Assembly: GCF_009498455.1 (NCBI RefSeq)
Contig: NZ_CP045644.1
Location: 3,041,001-3,105,000 of the forward strand
DNA length: 64,000 bases
Reading direction: 5' to 3'
Source: Variovorax paradoxus
Lineage (GTDB): Bacteria; Pseudomonadota; Gammaproteobacteria; Burkholderiales; Burkholderiaceae_C
Below, piece after piece: positions 42,575 through 53,888 of the stretch. A program made the position numbers and the translations under genes. Position 1 is the first letter of the stretch. Each line of letters begins with the position of its first letter. A model generated the notes under the pieces. That model saw only the letters and a list, made by a program, of their open reading frames with translations. It searched no databases and was not told the DNA's origin.

Positions 42575-42617
42575 AAGTTGGTCTGAGGTTTGAATGCGGA
42601 AGAAATGCGGTGAGCGG

Positions 42618-43268
42618 TCACGAGATCATCGTGTGCGCGAGCCAGGGCTTCTGCGCCAGGCGCTCGGTCTCGAAGGCCTTGATCTTGTCCTTGTGGCGCA
42701 GCGTCAGACCGATGTCGTCCAGCCCGTTGATCAGGCAGTACTTGCGGAAGGCCTGCACGTCGAACGCGAGTTCGCCGCCGTCGGGCTTCACGACCACCTG
42801 GCGCTCCAGGTCGATGGTCAGCGCGTAGCCGGGGAAGGCCAACGCTTCGTCGAACAGCTGCGCAACCTGCGCTTCGCTCAGCACGATCGGCAGCAGGCCG
42901 TTCTTGAAGCTGTTGTTGAAGAAGATGTCGGCGTAGCTCGGCGCAATGATCGCGCGAAAGCCGTACTGGTCGAGCGCCCACGGCGCATGTTCGCGCGACG
43001 ACCCGCAGCCGAAGTTCTTGCGCGCCAGCAGCACCGAGGCGCCTGCGTAGCGCGGCTGGTTCAGCACGAAGTCGGGGTTGGGCTTGCGGCTGGCCGGGTC
43101 CTGGCCCGGAAAGCCGGCGTCCAGGTAGCGCCACTCGTCGAACAGGTTCACGCCGAAGCCGGTCTTCTTGATCGACTTGAGGAACTGCTTGGGAATGATC
43201 GCGTCGGTGTCGACGTTCTCGCGGTCCATGGGGGCCACGAGGCCCTTGTGCACGGTAAATTTCTGCAT
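42618..43268 (-). CDS. leuD: 3-isopropylmalate dehydratase small subunit
   Basis: This 216-residue subunit pairs with LeuC to isomerise 2-isopropylmalate to 3-isopropylmalate. [14 protein letters not shown] and [15 protein letters not shown] are diagnostic. The ATG at 43268 is 14 bases after the leuC stop; the much longer open frame upstream is an overlap with leuC. Confidence 0.97.
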   Translation of the reverse strand: MQKFTVHKGLVAPMDRENVDTDAIIPKQFLKSIKKTGFGVNLFDEWRYLDAGFPGQDPASRKPNPDFVLNQPRYAGASVLLARKNFGCGSSREHAPWALDQYGFRAIIAPSYADIFFNNSFKNGLLPIVLSEAQVAQLFDEALAFPGYALTIDLERQVVVKPDGGELAFDVQAFRKYCLINGLDDIGLTLRHKDKIKAFETERLAQKPWLAHTMIS

Positions 43269-43282
43269 GTGATGTCTCCAGA

Positions 43283-44704
43283 TCAGGCGAAGGTGCGCAC
43301 GTCGACGAAGTGACCGTGCACGGCAGCAGCGGCGGCCATCGCGGGGCTCACGAGATGGGTGCGGCCGCCGGCGCCCTGACGGCCTTCGAAGTTGCGGTTG
43401 CTGGTCGATGCGCAGCGCTCGCCGGGCTCGAGACGGTCGGCATTCATCGCCAGGCACATCGAGCAGCCGGGCTCGCGCCATTCGAAGCCTGCGGCCTTGA
43501 AGATCAGGTCGAGGCCTTCGCGCTCGGCCTGTTCCTTCACCACGCCCGAGCCGGGCACGACCATCGCGAGCTTCACGTTCTTCGCGACCTTCTGGCCGAG
43601 CTTCTTCACCACGGCGGCGGCTTCGCGCATGTCCTCGATGCGGCTGTTGGTGCACGAGCCGATGAACACCTTGTCGATGAAGATGTCGTTCATGGCCTTG
43701 TTGGGCTCCAGGCCCATGTAGACCAGTGCGCGCTCGATGGCGCCGCGCTTGCTGGCGTCCTTTTCCTTGTCGGGATCGGGCACGCGGCCGTTGATGTCGA
43801 CCACCATCTCGGGCGAGGTGCCCCAGGTGACCTGCGGCGGGATGGTCGCGGCGTCGAGCTCGACCACGGCGTCGAAGGTGGCGCCCGGGTCGGACTGCAG
43901 CGTGCGCCAGTAGCTCACGGCCTGGTCCCATTCGACGCCGGTGGGCGCGAGCGGGCGGCCCTTCACGTAGGCGATGGTCTTCTCGTCGACCGCCACCAGC
44001 CCGGCGCGCGCGCCGGCTTCGATGGCCATGTTGCAGACCGTCATGCGGCCTTCCATGCTCAGGTCGCGAATGGCCGAGCCGGCAAATTCAATGGTGTAGC
44101 CCGTACCGCCGGCGGTGCCGATCTTGCCGATGATGGCCAGCACGATGTCCTTGGCCGTGCAGCCCAGGGGCAGCTTGCCTTCGACCTTCACGAGCATGTT
44201 CTTGGCCTTCTTGCCCAGCAGCGTCTGCGTGGCCATCACGTGCTCGACCTCGCTGGTGCCGATGCCGTGCGCCAGCGCGCCGAACGCGCCGTGCGTGGAG
44301 GTGTGCGAGTCGCCGCAGACGACCGTCATGCCCGGCAGCGTTGCGCCGCTTTCCGGGCCGATCACGTGCACGATGCCCTGGCGCTTGCTCAGGAACGGAA
44401 AGAACGCGGCGGCACCGAACTCGGCGATGTTGTGGTCCAGCGTGGTGACCTGTTCCTTGCTGGTCGGGTCGGCAATGCCTTCGTAGCCGCGCTCCCAGCC
44501 GGTGGTGGGCGTGTTGTGGTCGGCCGTGGCCACCACCGAGCTGATGCGCCACAGCTTGCGGCCGGCTTCGCGCAGGCCTTCGAAGGCCTGCGGGCTGGTG
44601 ACTTCGTGCACCAGGTGGCGGTCGATGTAGAGGATCGCGGTGCCGTCTTCCTCGGTGTGGACGACGTGTTCGTCCCAGATCTTGTCGTAGAGCGTGCGTG
44701 CCAT
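43283..44704 (-). CDS. leuC: 3-isopropylmalate dehydratase large subunit
   Basis: This 473-residue aconitase-family protein carries a [4Fe-4S] cluster. Cluster ligands lie in [12 protein letters not shown] and in [11 protein letters not shown]. Substrate recognition [12 protein letters not shown] is intact. It lies 46 bases downstream of a LysR-type gene on the same strand. Confidence 0.97.
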   Translation of the reverse strand: MARTLYDKIWDEHVVHTEEDGTAILYIDRHLVHEVTSPQAFEGLREAGRKLWRISSVVATADHNTPTTGWERGYEGIADPTSKEQVTTLDHNIAEFGAAAFFPFLSKRQGIVHVIGPESGATLPGMTVVCGDSHTSTHGAFGALAHGIGTSEVEHVMATQTLLGKKAKNMLVKVEGKLPLGCTAKDIVLAIIGKIGTAGGTGYTIEFAGSAIRDLSMEGRMTVCNMAIEAGARAGLVAVDEKTIAYVKGRPLAPTGVEWDQAVSYWRTLQSDPGATFDAVVELDAATIPPQVTWGTSPEMVVDINGRVPDPDKEKDASKRGAIERALVYMGLEPNKAMNDIFIDKVFIGSCTNSRIEDMREAAAVVKKLGQKVAKNVKLAMVVPGSGVVKEQAEREGLDLIFKAAGFEWREPGCSMCLAMNADRLEPGERCASTSNRNFEGRQGAGGRTHLVSPAMAAAAAVHGHFVDVRTFA

Positions 44705-44750
44705 GTCGGTCTCTTCTTTCGTGGGGAAATGGATTGTCTGTCGATGCGGT

Positions 44751-45704
44751 CTAGGCCGCGAGTCGTTCGGTGGCGCCGGCCGAGTCGGCCGCCGCGTGCA
44801 GGTGGTTCACCAGCGTGCGCGCGGCCACCGGCAGGGTGGAGAAGTCGCGCGCCACCAGCCGGATTTCGCGCGCCGCCCAGGCGTCGTTGAGCGTCACGCT
44901 CACGAGGCCCCGGCCGATGCCGTTGTGCATGAGCTCGAAGGCGCGCTGCGGCATCACGCCGATGCCCAGGCCGTTGTCGATCATCCGGCACATGGCGTCC
45001 AGGCCTGTGACGTGGATGCGCAGCTTGACGCTGCGGCCGGCACTGAGCGCCGCTTCGTGCATCGCCACGTAGATCGAGCTGTTGGTGTGCAGGCCGACAT
45101 GGTCGAAGGCCAGCGAGTCGATGAAATCGATCGTGTCCTGCGCGGCCAGCGCGTGCCCCTCGGGCACGATCAGCGCGAGGCGGTCGTGCCGGTAGGAAAG
45201 GCTCTGCAGCTCGCCCGCGCCGCCAGCCACGTGGCACACGCCGAGGTCGGCCGCGCCTTCCTGTACCGCGCGGATCACCTCGCTGCTCAGGTGCTCTTCG
45301 AGGTCGATCTTGATGGCCTCGTGTTCGCGCGAGAACACGCCCAGGTCTTCCGGCAGGAACTGCACGATGGCCGAGATGTTGGCGTGCACCCGCACGTGGC
45401 CGCGCACGCCGTCGGCGTATTCGCTGAGCTCGCCCTGCATCTTCTCGAGGCTGTAGAGCACCGAGCGGGCGTGGTGCAGCAGGCTTTCGCCGGCCGGCGT
45501 GAGGTCGACGCCGCGCGCATGGCGGTAGAGCAGGGCGGTGCCGAGCGTGGCTTCCAGGTCGGACAGCCGCTTGCTCACGGCCGAGGCCGCAATGAATTCA
45601 CGCTCCGCCGCGCGCCCGATGCTGCCCAGCTCGCACACGGCCACGAACAGCTGCAGCGACGTGAGGTCGATGCGGCGGGCAAAGTTGCGTTCGGAGGTGC
45701 TCAT
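44751..45704 (-). CDS. LysR-type transcriptional regulator
   Basis: This 317-residue regulator has an N-terminal helix-turn-helix ([17 protein letters not shown]...[15 protein letters not shown]) and a periplasmic-binding-like effector domain. The ATG at 45704 is chosen because upstream codons are not conserved. It immediately precedes leuC on the same strand and may control the leu genes, though autoregulation or another target is possible. It belongs to the group whose members lack a known ligand. Confidence 0.88.
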   Translation of the reverse strand: MSTSERNFARRIDLTSLQLFVAVCELGSIGRAAEREFIAASAVSKRLSDLEATLGTALLYRHARGVDLTPAGESLLHHARSVLYSLEKMQGELSEYADGVRGHVRVHANISAIVQFLPEDLGVFSREHEAIKIDLEEHLSSEVIRAVQEGAADLGVCHVAGGAGELQSLSYRHDRLALIVPEGHALAAQDTIDFIDSLAFDHVGLHTNSSIYVAMHEAALSAGRSVKLRIHVTGLDAMCRMIDNGLGIGVMPQRAFELMHNGIGRGLVSVTLNDAWAAREIRLVARDFSTLPVAARTLVNHLHAAADSAGATERLAA

Positions 45705-45828
45705 GGGGGCTCGGGCATCGCGTTTGGCGATGAGTTGGCTATTTTCTTCCTGTTTTCTAGCCGTTGCCATCGCGATGCGCGATGACCTCGCTGCCGGCTG
45801 GCGAGGAGGGACATGCCGAACGGGCAAT

Positions 45829-45854
45829 AAAAAAGCTGCCCGGAGGCAGCTTTT
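45829..45854 (-). terminator. Terminator of the sdh-gltA operon
   Basis: AAAAGCTGCC and GGCAGCTTTT (45831-45854) form a perfect 10-bp stem with a CGGA loop. On the minus strand the hairpin is followed by a run of T ending TTTTTTATTG, an excellent terminator 30 bases after the gltA stop. Confidence 0.9.
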
Positions 45855-45883
45855 CAGGGAGCGGAGGTTCCGCGCTCGGTCGA

Positions 45884-47194
45884 TCAGCGAGCCGAGATCG
45901 GCTTCACGTCACGCTTGGGCGAGCCTTCGAACAGCTGGCGCGGGCGGCCGATCTTGTACTCGGGGTCGCCGATCATTTCGTTCAGCTGGGCGATCCACCC
46001 GACCGTGCGGGCCAGCGCGAAGATCGCGGTGAACAGCGGCACCGGGATGCCGATGGCGCGCTGCACGATGCCCGAGTAGAAGTCGACATTCGGGTAGAGC
46101 TTGCGCGACACGAAGTACTCGTCTTCCAGGGCGATCTTTTCGAGTTCCTTGGCGAGCTTGAACAGCGGGTCGTTTTCCAGGCCCAGCTCGGTCAGCACTT
46201 CGTTGCAGGTTTCCTGCATGAGCTTGGCGCGCGGGTCGTAGTTCTTGTACACGCGATGGCCGAAGCCCATCAGCTTGACGTTCGAGTTCTTGTCCTTGAC
46301 CTTCTTGATGAACTCGCCGATCTTTTCCACGCCGCCTTCGCGCTGGATGTCGTACAGCATGTTCAGCGCCGCTTCGTTGGCACCGCCGTGGGCCGGGCCC
46401 CACAGGCACGCCACACCGGCTGCAATGGCCGCGAAGGGGTTGGTGCCCGACGAGCCGCACAGGCGCACGGTCGAGGTCGAGGCGTTCTGCTCGTGGTCTG
46501 CGTGCAGGATGAAGATGCGGTCGAGCGCGCGCTCGAGCACCGGGTTCACCTTGTACTCTTCGCACGGCGTGGCGAACATCATGTGCAGGAAATTGCCTGC
46601 ATAGCTCAGTTCGTTCTTCGGGTACATGTACGGCTGGCCGACGGTGTACTTGTAGGCCATGGCCACGAGCGTGGGCATCTTCGCGATCAGGCGGATCGCA
46701 GCGATCTCGCGGTGCTCGGGATTGTTGATGTCCGTGCTGTCGTGATAGAAGGCCGACAGGGCGCCCACGAGGCCGGTCATGATGGCCATCGGGTGGGCAT
46801 CACGGCGGAAGCCGCGCAGGAAGAACTGCATCTGCTCGTTGACCATCGTGTGGTTCGTCACGAGCTTCGTGAAATTGGCCTTCTTGCCAGCATCGGGCAG
46901 CTCGCCGTACAGCAGCAGGTGGCAGGTCTCTAGGAAGTCGCAGTTGGTCGCGAGTTGCTCGATGGGGTAGCCGCGATACAGCAGCTCGCCCTTGTCGCCG
47001 TCGATGTACGTGATGGCCGACTGGCAGGCGGCGGTCGACATGAAGCCCGGGTCGTACGTGAACATGCCGGTCTGTGCATACAGCTTGCGGATGTCGATCA
47101 CGTCAGGGCCGATGGTGCCCTTGTAGATCGGCAGTTCGACGTTGTCGCCGCCATTGCTGAACGACAGCGTGGCCTTGGTATCGGATGCTTTCAT
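45884..47194 (-). CDS. gltA: Citrate synthase (type II)
   Basis: This 436-residue enzyme condenses acetyl-CoA with oxaloacetate. The catalytic His lies in [11 protein letters not shown], the second in [14 protein letters not shown], and [15 protein letters not shown] is conserved. The N-terminal domain is that of the NADH-sensitive hexameric type. It is the last gene of the sdhCDAB-sdhE-gltA operon, 24 bases after sdhE. Confidence 0.97.
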   Translation of the reverse strand: MKASDTKATLSFSNGGDNVELPIYKGTIGPDVIDIRKLYAQTGMFTYDPGFMSTAACQSAITYIDGDKGELLYRGYPIEQLATNCDFLETCHLLLYGELPDAGKKANFTKLVTNHTMVNEQMQFFLRGFRRDAHPMAIMTGLVGALSAFYHDSTDINNPEHREIAAIRLIAKMPTLVAMAYKYTVGQPYMYPKNELSYAGNFLHMMFATPCEEYKVNPVLERALDRIFILHADHEQNASTSTVRLCGSSGTNPFAAIAAGVACLWGPAHGGANEAALNMLYDIQREGGVEKIGEFIKKVKDKNSNVKLMGFGHRVYKNYDPRAKLMQETCNEVLTELGLENDPLFKLAKELEKIALEDEYFVSRKLYPNVDFYSGIVQRAIGIPVPLFTAIFALARTVGWIAQLNEMIGDPEYKIGRPRQLFEGSPKRDVKPISAR

Positions 47195-47218
47195 TTCGGT
47201 TTACTTTCAGAGGAGGAT

Positions 47219-47533
47219 TCAGGACGAAGGAGAGATTGCGGGACGCTGCGCGCCATCGGTACGCATCAGATGCAGCAATGCGACCACCTCGGCGCCGGCC
47301 CATTCGGGCTCGGGCTCCTTTCTGCGCAGCAAAAGGTCCAGGAGGTCGTTGTCCGACAGGTCCATCAATGTCTCCATCGCTCCCGCCTGACCGTTGGTCA
47401 TGTGGGATTCGTGCCGCTCGAAGAAGCGGGCGATGAACAGGTCGTTCTCGAGCAGGCCGCGCCGGCAACGCCATTTCAGTTTGCTCAGCGCACGTTCGCT
47501 GAGCGGCTGCTGGAGTTCGTCGGCGGTTTGCAT
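47219..47533 (-). CDS. sdhE: FAD assembly factor SdhE
   Basis: This 104-residue small protein promotes covalent flavinylation of SdhA. The conserved RGxxE motif is R25-G26-L-L-E29 in RRGLLENDLF. The ATG at 47533 is chosen because the longer frame is an overlap with sdhB. It lies 20 bases after sdhB, so cofactor insertion is co-expressed with its target. Confidence 0.93.
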   Translation of the reverse strand: MQTADELQQPLSERALSKLKWRCRRGLLENDLFIARFFERHESHMTNGQAGAMETLMDLSDNDLLDLLLRRKEPEPEWAGAEVVALLHLMRTDGAQRPAISPSS

Positions 47534-47553
47534 GGTGGTGTCTTGAAAGAAGG

Positions 47554-48255
47554 TCAGATGGCGCGACGCACCATCAGTTCCTTGATCTTGCCGATGGCCT
47601 TGGTGGGGTTCAGGCTCTTCGGGCACACGTCGACGCAGTTCATGATCGTGTGGCAGCGGAACAGGCGGTACGGGTCTTCCAGGTTGTCCAGGCGCTCGGC
47701 GGTGGCTTCGTCGCGGCTGTCGGCGATGAAGCGGTAGGCCTGCAGCAGGCCGGCCGGGCCGACGAACTTGTCGGGGTTCCACCAGAAGCTCGGGCAGCTC
47801 GTGGAGCAGCTCGCGCACAGGATGCACTCGTACAGGCCGTCGAGCTCTTCGCGCTCTTCGGGCGACTGCAGGCGTTCCTTCTCGGGCGGCACGGTGTCGT
47901 TCTGCAGGTACGGCTTGATCGAGTTGTACTGCTTGAAGAACTGGGTCATGTCGACGATCAGGTCGCGGATGACGGGCAGGCCCGGCAGCGGCTTGAGCAC
48001 GACGGTGCCCTTGAGCGTGTTCATGTTGGTCAGGCAGGCCAGACCGTTCTTGCCGTTGATGTTCATCGCGTCGGAGCCGCAGACGCCTTCGCGGCACGAG
48101 CGGCGGAACGACAGCGTGGGATCCTGCGCCTTGAGCTTCATCAGGGCGTCCAGCAGCATGCGTTCGTGGCCGTCGAGTTCGACCTCGACCGTCTGCATGT
48201 AGGGCTTGGCGTCCTTGTCCGGGTCGTAGCGGTAGATCTGGAATGTGCGCTTCAT
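47554..48255 (-). CDS. sdhB: Succinate dehydrogenase iron-sulfur subunit
   Basis: This 233-residue subunit of complex II carries three clusters. [13 protein letters not shown] holds the [2Fe-2S] ligands, [12 protein letters not shown] the [4Fe-4S], and [17 protein letters not shown] the [3Fe-4S] ligands. It passes electrons from SdhA to ubiquinone. Confidence 0.97.
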   Translation of the reverse strand: MKRTFQIYRYDPDKDAKPYMQTVEVELDGHERMLLDALMKLKAQDPTLSFRRSCREGVCGSDAMNINGKNGLACLTNMNTLKGTVVLKPLPGLPVIRDLIVDMTQFFKQYNSIKPYLQNDTVPPEKERLQSPEEREELDGLYECILCASCSTSCPSFWWNPDKFVGPAGLLQAYRFIADSRDEATAERLDNLEDPYRLFRCHTIMNCVDVCPKSLNPTKAIGKIKELMVRRAI

Positions 48256-48277
48256 CGTATGGACCTTGTAAATATTC

Positions 48278-50086
48278 TTAGAACGTGCGGACCTTGGGTG
48301 GCACCGATGCCACCGTCAGCGGCTGCAGCTTGACGGGCTTGTACGAGAGGCGGTTGTCCGCGCTGTACCAGAGCGTGTGCTTCATCCAGTTGGCGTCGTC
48401 GCGGCCCAGCGGTGCGACCGGGTCGTCCGCGGGACGCTCGTAGTCTTCCACCGTGTGGGCGCCGCGGCATTCCTTGCGGGCGGCGGCCGAGACCATGGTG
48501 GCCTGCGCCACTTCGATCAGGTTGTCGACTTCCAGCGCTTCGATGCGGGCGGTGTTGAACACCTTGGACTTGTCCTTCAGGCCGATGCCCTTGACGCGCT
48601 CGCGCACGGCGGCGATCTTGACCACGCCTTCGTCCATCGAGGCCTGCTTGCGGAACACGGCGGCATGCTGCTGCATGACGGCGCGGATCTCGCCGGCCAC
48701 GTCCTGGGCGTACTCGCCGCCGGTGGAGGCTTCGAGTTCGTTCAGGCGCTGCAGGGTGCGGTCGGCCGCATCCTTGGGCAGTTCCTTGTGTTCCTTGAGC
48801 TTGTCGTTGAACTCGACGATGTGATTGCCGGCCGCGCGGCCGAACACCAAGAGGTCGAGCAGCGAGTTGGTGCCCAGGCGGTTGGCGCCGTGCACGCTCA
48901 CGCAGGAGCATTCGCCTACGGCGTAGAGGCCGTTCACGATGGCGCTGTTGTCTTCGCCCTTCTGGATGACGACCTGGCCGTTGATGTTCGTCGGAATGCC
49001 GCCCATCTGGTAGTGGATGGTGGGCACCACGGGAATCGGTTCCTTGGTGACGTCCACGTTGGCGAAGTTGATGCCGATCTCGTAGACCGACGGCAGTCGC
49101 TTGTGGATGGTGTCGGCGCCCAGGTGGTCCAGCTTCATGTGGATGTAGTCCTTGTTGGGACCACAGCCACGGCCTTCCTTGATTTCCTGGTCCATCGAGC
49201 GCGACACGAAGTCGCGCGGTGCCAGGTCCTTCAGGGTGGGCGCATAGCGCTCCATGAAGCGTTCGCCGTTGCTGTTCAGCAAGATGGCGCCTTCGCCGCG
49301 GCAGCCTTCGGTCAGCAGCACGCCCGCGCCGGCCACGCCGGTGGGGTGGAACTGCCAGAACTCCATGTCCTGCAGCGGGATGCCCGAACGTGCGGCCATG
49401 CCCAGGCCGTCGCCGGTGTTGATGAACGCGTTGGTGGACGCACCGAAGATGCGGCCTGCGCCGCCGGTGGCCAGCAGCACGGTCTTGGCCTGCAGGATGT
49501 GCAGGTCGCCGGTTTCCATTTCGAGAGCGGTCACGCCGACCACGTCGCCTTCGTCGTCGCGGATGAGGTCGAGCGCCATCCATTCGACGAAGAACTGGGT
49601 GCGGGCTTCCACGTTCTTCTGGTAGAGCGTGTGCAGCATCGCGTGGCCGGTGCGGTCGGCCGCGGCGCAGGCGCGTTGCACGGCCTTCTCGCCGTAGTTG
49701 GCCGTGTGGCCGCCGAACGGACGCTGGTAGATGGTGCCGTCGGGGTTGCGGTCGAAGGGCATGCCGAAGTGCTCGAGCTCGTACACGACCTTCGGGGCTT
49801 CACGGCACATGAACTCGATCGCGTCCTGGTCGCCGAGCCAGTCGGAACCCTTGATCGTGTCGTAGAAGTGGTAGTGCCAGTTGTCTTCGCTCATGTTGCC
49901 GAGCGAAGCGCCCACGCCGCCCTGGGCAGCCACGGTGTGCGAACGGGTCGGGAACACCTTGGAGAGCACGGCCACGTTGAGGCCGGCACGGGCGAGTTGC
50001 AGCGAGGCGCGCATGCCGGAGCCGCCGGCACCGACGATCACGACGTCGAACTTGCGCTTGGTGATGTTTTCTTTTGTGTAGGTCAT
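48278..50086 (-). CDS. sdhA: Succinate dehydrogenase flavoprotein subunit
   Basis: This 602-residue flavoprotein oxidises succinate to fumarate. It has the FAD-binding start [14 protein letters not shown] and the SHTVAAQGG motif with the His that carries FAD covalently. [16 protein letters not shown] and the catalytic Arg region ([15 protein letters not shown]) are intact. It sits 6 bases after sdhD. Confidence 0.97.
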   Translation of the reverse strand: MTYTKENITKRKFDVVIVGAGGSGMRASLQLARAGLNVAVLSKVFPTRSHTVAAQGGVGASLGNMSEDNWHYHFYDTIKGSDWLGDQDAIEFMCREAPKVVYELEHFGMPFDRNPDGTIYQRPFGGHTANYGEKAVQRACAAADRTGHAMLHTLYQKNVEARTQFFVEWMALDLIRDDEGDVVGVTALEMETGDLHILQAKTVLLATGGAGRIFGASTNAFINTGDGLGMAARSGIPLQDMEFWQFHPTGVAGAGVLLTEGCRGEGAILLNSNGERFMERYAPTLKDLAPRDFVSRSMDQEIKEGRGCGPNKDYIHMKLDHLGADTIHKRLPSVYEIGINFANVDVTKEPIPVVPTIHYQMGGIPTNINGQVVIQKGEDNSAIVNGLYAVGECSCVSVHGANRLGTNSLLDLLVFGRAAGNHIVEFNDKLKEHKELPKDAADRTLQRLNELEASTGGEYAQDVAGEIRAVMQQHAAVFRKQASMDEGVVKIAAVRERVKGIGLKDKSKVFNTARIEALEVDNLIEVAQATMVSAAARKECRGAHTVEDYERPADDPVAPLGRDDANWMKHTLWYSADNRLSYKPVKLQPLTVASVPPKVRTF

Positions 50087-50092
50087 GGTGGG

Positions 50093-50458
50093 TCAGATCT
50101 TCCAAAGCACTTGAATAGCCCAACCCGCACAACCGACAAGCCAGACGATGGTGAAAACTTGCAGCACGAGACGGATGGCGACAGGCTGGACGTAGTCCAT
50201 CCACACGTCGCGCATGCCGACCCACACGTGATAGAGCAGGGCAACGATCACGGAGAAGGTCAGGACCTTCATCCACTGTGCGGCGAAGATGCCGGCCCAC
50301 AGGTCGTAGCCGATGGGGCCGCGCGAGAAGACCACCTGCGCGAGCAGGATGATCGTGAAGAGCGCCATCAGGGCGCCGGTGATGCGTTGGCTGAGCCAGT
50401 CGCGCAGACCGTAATGTGCGCCGACGACGATGCGCTTGGAGCCGTAATTCACAGACAT
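50093..50458 (-). CDS. sdhD: Succinate dehydrogenase membrane anchor SdhD
   Basis: This 121-residue protein has three hydrophobic segments and anchors the enzyme. VGAHYGLRDWLSQRITGALMAL with YHVWVGMRDVWMDYV places the haem and quinone ligands. It follows sdhC by 13 bases. Confidence 0.92.
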   Translation of the reverse strand: MSVNYGSKRIVVGAHYGLRDWLSQRITGALMALFTIILLAQVVFSRGPIGYDLWAGIFAAQWMKVLTFSVIVALLYHVWVGMRDVWMDYVQPVAIRLVLQVFTIVWLVGCAGWAIQVLWKI

Positions 50459-50471
50459 GGTTGGCTCCTTC

Positions 50472-50918
50472 TCAGTACAGGCCGAACAGCTTGGCGCCGA
50501 GCGCCAGCGTGAGGATGATGCTTGCAGCCAGCGTGAAGATGGCCGAGCTGTGACCGAATTCCTTGGTCACGGCGGAGTGGCTCACGTCCATCCAGAGGTG
50601 ACGCAGGCCGGCGATGAAGTGGTGCAGGTAGGCCCAGATGAGCGCCAGTGCGACGAGCTTGAAGAACCATCCCGGAGCGAAGCCGACGCCGATGTTGAAA
50701 ACGGACTTGAATTTCGCGAACGAATAGTCAGATGACAGCGAGGTGTCGAACATCCAGATGATGAAGGGCATCAGCAGGAACATGATCACGCCGCTCACGC
50801 GGTGCAGGATCGACACGATGCCGGCCGGCGGCAGCCGGTAGGTCGTGAGATCGGTGAAGGCATTGATGTTCCGGAATTCGCGACGCGGCGGCCGGGGAGG
50901 AGTTGCAAGCTCTGTCAT
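50472..50918 (-). CDS. sdhC: Succinate dehydrogenase cytochrome b556 subunit
   Basis: This 148-residue membrane subunit starts the sdh operon. SILHRVSGVIMFLLMP (quinone Ser/Arg site) and HHFIAGLRHLWMD (haem His) are typical. The ATG at 50918 is chosen over the longer frame from 51002. The 235-base gap upstream to the GntR gene should contain the operon promoter, but no clear hexamer pair was found. Confidence 0.94.
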   Translation of the reverse strand: MTELATPPRPPRREFRNINAFTDLTTYRLPPAGIVSILHRVSGVIMFLLMPFIIWMFDTSLSSDYSFAKFKSVFNIGVGFAPGWFFKLVALALIWAYLHHFIAGLRHLWMDVSHSAVTKEFGHSSAIFTLAASIILTLALGAKLFGLY

Positions 50919-51153
50919 AGGGAGATGGCTTTCGTGGCTTTTGTGACTTGTTGGCTTGTTCTGAGAGCGAACGCTTTTGTTTCTTCTGCGGAATGCAAAC
51001 AACGCAAAATTCTATTGCAATGCACCATCGCGCACTGGACGCGCAGGAGTCAACGCACTGCGGCAGTCGGATGCTCGCGATGCGAGGCTGCGTTGCGCGG
51101 GCTGAGTGTGCGCGTTTGTGCCCGCGCGGGCGAGGTTCTTCGGCGCCATCGGA

Positions 51154-51912
51154 TCAGCCCAGCTGGTTGCGGTAGTGGTGGGTGTCGGTGCGGTACAGGC
51201 CGCGTCGCAGTTCCATCGGCATGTCGTGGTACGTGTGCGCCACGCGCTCCACGCTCAGCAGCGGCATCTGCAACGGCACGTCGAGCAGCTGGGCCTGTTC
51301 GGCATCGGGCAACACGGCGCGGATCTTTTCTTCGGCACGCACCATGCGCACGCCGAATTCGGTTTCGAACATCGCGTACATCGGGCCGGGCCACGCGCGC
51401 AGCCGGTCGGCCGTGAGGCCCTTGAAGGGCGCGCCGGGCAGCCAGAGGTCTTCGAGGATGGTTGGCACGCCCGCGTAGGCGAGCACGCGGCGCACCTGCA
51501 GCACGGCGTCGCCGGTGCGCAGGCTCAGTGCGCGCGCCACGTCGGCCGAGGCGCGCAGGCGCTTGCAGTCGACGATGGTGCGCTCGGCCGGGCCTTCGGC
51601 GCTCGGGCTGCCGGCGTCGGGCACGAGCTTCAGAAAGCGGTACTGCACATGCTGCTCGGCATGCGTGGCCACGAAGGTGCCCTTGCCCTGGCGGCGCACC
51701 ACCAGGTTTTCGGCCGACAGTTCGTCGATCGCCTTGCGCACCGTGCCCTGGCTCACGCGAAAGCGTACGGCCAGGTCCATCTCGCTGGGGATGGGCTCGC
51801 CCGGCTTCCACTCGCCGGCCTGCAGGCTCTGCAGGATCAGGGTCTTGATCTGCTGGTAGAGCGGACTGAAGGACGGCGTCGTGGGCTCGTCGAGGGTGGA
51901 GGGCGTGTTCAT
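51154..51912 (-). CDS. GntR family regulator (HutC/UTRA type)
   Basis: This 252-residue regulator has an N-terminal winged helix (FSPLYQQIKTLILQSLQAGEWKPG...RFRVSQGTVRKAIDELSAENLVVRRQGKGTFV) and a C-terminal UTRA ligand-binding domain. It stands between the sdh-gltA genes (same strand, downstream) and the divergent mdh-acnB genes, so it is a strong candidate for a TCA-cycle regulator. Its ligand is unknown. Confidence 0.9.
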   Translation of the reverse strand: MNTPSTLDEPTTPSFSPLYQQIKTLILQSLQAGEWKPGEPIPSEMDLAVRFRVSQGTVRKAIDELSAENLVVRRQGKGTFVATHAEQHVQYRFLKLVPDAGSPSAEGPAERTIVDCKRLRASADVARALSLRTGDAVLQVRRVLAYAGVPTILEDLWLPGAPFKGLTADRLRAWPGPMYAMFETEFGVRMVRAEEKIRAVLPDAEQAQLLDVPLQMPLLSVERVAHTYHDMPMELRRGLYRTDTHHYRNQLG

Positions 51913-51952
51913 GGCAGCGGTGGGGTGCGCCGTGGCGGACCCCCAGAGGATA

Positions 51953-51972
51953 TCTTATATAAGACATAAGAC
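51953..51972. promoter_or_regulatory. Candidate GntR operator between gntR and mdh
   Basis: TCTTATATAAGA at 51953-51964 is a perfect 12-bp palindrome. A second half-site ATAAGAC follows directly, so the segment reads as ATATAAGAC then ATAAGAC. It lies 40 bases before the gntR start and 120 bases before mdh, a suitable place for autoregulation and mdh control. AT-rich against a high-GC background. Confidence 0.6.
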
Positions 51973-52094
51973 GGCCTTTGTCGATTCGGCTTAAAATGCG
52001 GGCCGGTCCCGCGCCGCGGGAAAGCTTCCCCCCGCAGGACCGCTGGCGCCCCACGAGAGCGCAGCCCCGTTTCACTACCTTCTGGAGTCTTCCC

Positions 52095-53081
52095 ATGAGC
52101 AAAAAGCCTGTCCGCGTTGCCGTTACCGGTGCCGCCGGTCAAATCGGTTATGCCCTGTTGTTCCGTATCGCTTCCGGCGAAATGCTCGGCAAAGACCAGC
52201 CGGTCATCCTGCAACTGCTCGAAATCCCCGACGAGAAGGCCCAGAAGGCCCTCAAGGGCGTGATGATGGAGCTCGACGACTGCGCCTTCCCGCTGCTGGC
52301 TGGCATGGAAGCCCACGGCGACCCGATGACCGCCTTCAAGGACGCCGACTACGCCCTGCTGGTCGGCTCGCGCCCCCGCGGCCCCGGCATGGAACGTGCC
52401 GAACTGCTGGCCGTCAACGGCGCCATCTTCACGGCACAAGGCAAGGCGCTGAACGCCGTGGCCTCGCGCAACGTGAAGGTGCTGGTCGTCGGCAACCCTG
52501 CCAACACCAACGCCTACATCGCCATGAAGTCGGCACCGGACCTGCCGCGCAAGAACTTCACCGCCATGCTGCGCCTGGACCACAACCGCGCTGCCAGCCA
52601 GATCGCTGCCAAGACCGGCAAGGCCGTGGCCGACATCGAGAAGCTCACCGTCTGGGGCAACCACTCGCCCACGATGTACGCCGACTACCGTTTTGCGACC
52701 ATCAACGGCGAAAGTGTCGCCAAGATGATCAACGACCAGGAATGGAACGCCAACACCTTCCTGCCGACCGTCGGCAAGCGCGGCGCGGCCATCATCGAAG
52801 CACGCGGCCTGTCGTCGGCTGCTTCGGCCGCCAACGCCGCCATCGACCACATGCGCGACTGGGCCCTGGGCACCAACGGCAAGTGGGTCACGATGGGCAT
52901 CCCGTCGGACGGCCAGTACGGCATTCCGAAGGACGTGATGTTCGGCTTCCCGGTCACCTGCGAAAACGGTGAGTACAAGCTGGTCGAAGGCCTCGACATC
53001 GACGCATTCAGCCAGGAACGCATCAACAAGACGCTCGAAGAACTCGAAGGCGAACGCGCCGGCGTCGCCCACCTGCTGTAA
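52095..53081 (+). CDS. mdh: Malate dehydrogenase
   Basis: This 328-residue NAD-dependent enzyme oxidises malate to oxaloacetate. [20 protein letters not shown] is the dinucleotide fold, [12 protein letters not shown] and [14 protein letters not shown] hold the Arg and catalytic His. It is the cytosolic (MDH2-like) bacterial type. The ATG at 52095 is chosen. It starts the plus-strand TCA group. Confidence 0.97.
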   Translation: MSKKPVRVAVTGAAGQIGYALLFRIASGEMLGKDQPVILQLLEIPDEKAQKALKGVMMELDDCAFPLLAGMEAHGDPMTAFKDADYALLVGSRPRGPGMERAELLAVNGAIFTAQGKALNAVASRNVKVLVVGNPANTNAYIAMKSAPDLPRKNFTAMLRLDHNRAASQIAAKTGKAVADIEKLTVWGNHSPTMYADYRFATINGESVAKMINDQEWNANTFLPTVGKRGAAIIEARGLSSAASAANAAIDHMRDWALGTNGKWVTMGIPSDGQYGIPKDVMFGFPVTCENGEYKLVEGLDIDAFSQERINKTLEELEGERAGVAHLL

Positions 53082-53099
53082 GTCAAGCAAATCGCCCGC

Positions 53100-53888
53100 A
53101 TGCTCGACTGGAACCCCGCGCTCTACCGTCGCTACGAGGACGAGCGCACCCGGCCCGCACAGGAACTCCTGGCGCGGGTCCCGCTTGCCGAGGCCGCCCA
53201 TGTGGTCGACCTCGGATGCGGACCGGGCAATTCCACCGAGCTGCTGGCACATCGGTTCCCCAAGGCGAAAGTCACGGGCACCGACAACTCCGAAGCCATG
53301 CTGGTCAGCGCGCGCGAGCGCCTGCCGGCGGCGCGCTTCGAGTTGAACGACATCGCGACCTGGGCGCCGCGTGAAACAGAAGCGCCCGATCTCATTTATG
53401 CCAACGCGTCCCTGCAATGGGTGCCGGATCACGAGACGCTGATCCCCCGCCTGTTCGACGCGCTGGCTCCGGGCGGCGTGCTCGCCGTCCAGATGCCCGA
53501 CAACCGGCAAGAGCCTACGCACCGCCTGATGCGGGCGGTGGCGGCCGAAGCGCCCTGGGCCGAGCCCATCGGCGACGCCGACAAGCTGCGCACCTTGCTG
53601 CTGCCGCTCGGCGGTTATTACGACCTGCTGGCCGCGCGTGCGGCCCATGTCGATGTCTGGCACACCATCTACCAGCACCCGATGGCGGACGCCGCGGCCA
53701 TCGTCGAATGGGTGCGCAGCACCGGGCTGAAGCCTTTCGTCGACCGGCTGCCGCCCGACCTGCAGGCGAGCTACCTCGCTGAATACGAACGCCGGGTCAA
53801 CGAGGCCTACCCCGTGCGCACCGACGGCAAGCGCCTGCTCGCCTTCCCGCGCATGTTCATCGTGGCGCACAAGAAAAAAGACGCATGA
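53100..53888 (+). CDS. tam: Trans-aconitate 2-methyltransferase
   Basis: This 262-residue class I methyltransferase has motif [17 protein letters not shown] and the Tam-specific [18 protein letters not shown] and YRHAL-like C-terminal pattern. In relatives Tam methylates trans-aconitate, a spontaneous inhibitor formed from the aconitase intermediate. Its location near acnB supports this role. Start and stop lie close to mdh and the CoA lyase, with an overlap of 4 bases to the latter. Confidence 0.88.
   Translation: MLDWNPALYRRYEDERTRPAQELLARVPLAEAAHVVDLGCGPGNSTELLAHRFPKAKVTGTDNSEAMLVSARERLPAARFELNDIATWAPRETEAPDLIYANASLQWVPDHETLIPRLFDALAPGGVLAVQMPDNRQEPTHRLMRAVAAEAPWAEPIGDADKLRTLLLPLGGYYDLLAARAAHVDVWHTIYQHPMADAAAIVEWVRSTGLKPFVDRLPPDLQASYLAEYERRVNEAYPVRTDGKRLLAFPRMFIVAHKKKDA

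Noticed and set aside
48377..50512. 711-codon plus-strand open frame opposite sdhA and sdhD
   Set aside because: High GC gives long antisense frames; sdhA and sdhD on the minus strand have all family motifs.
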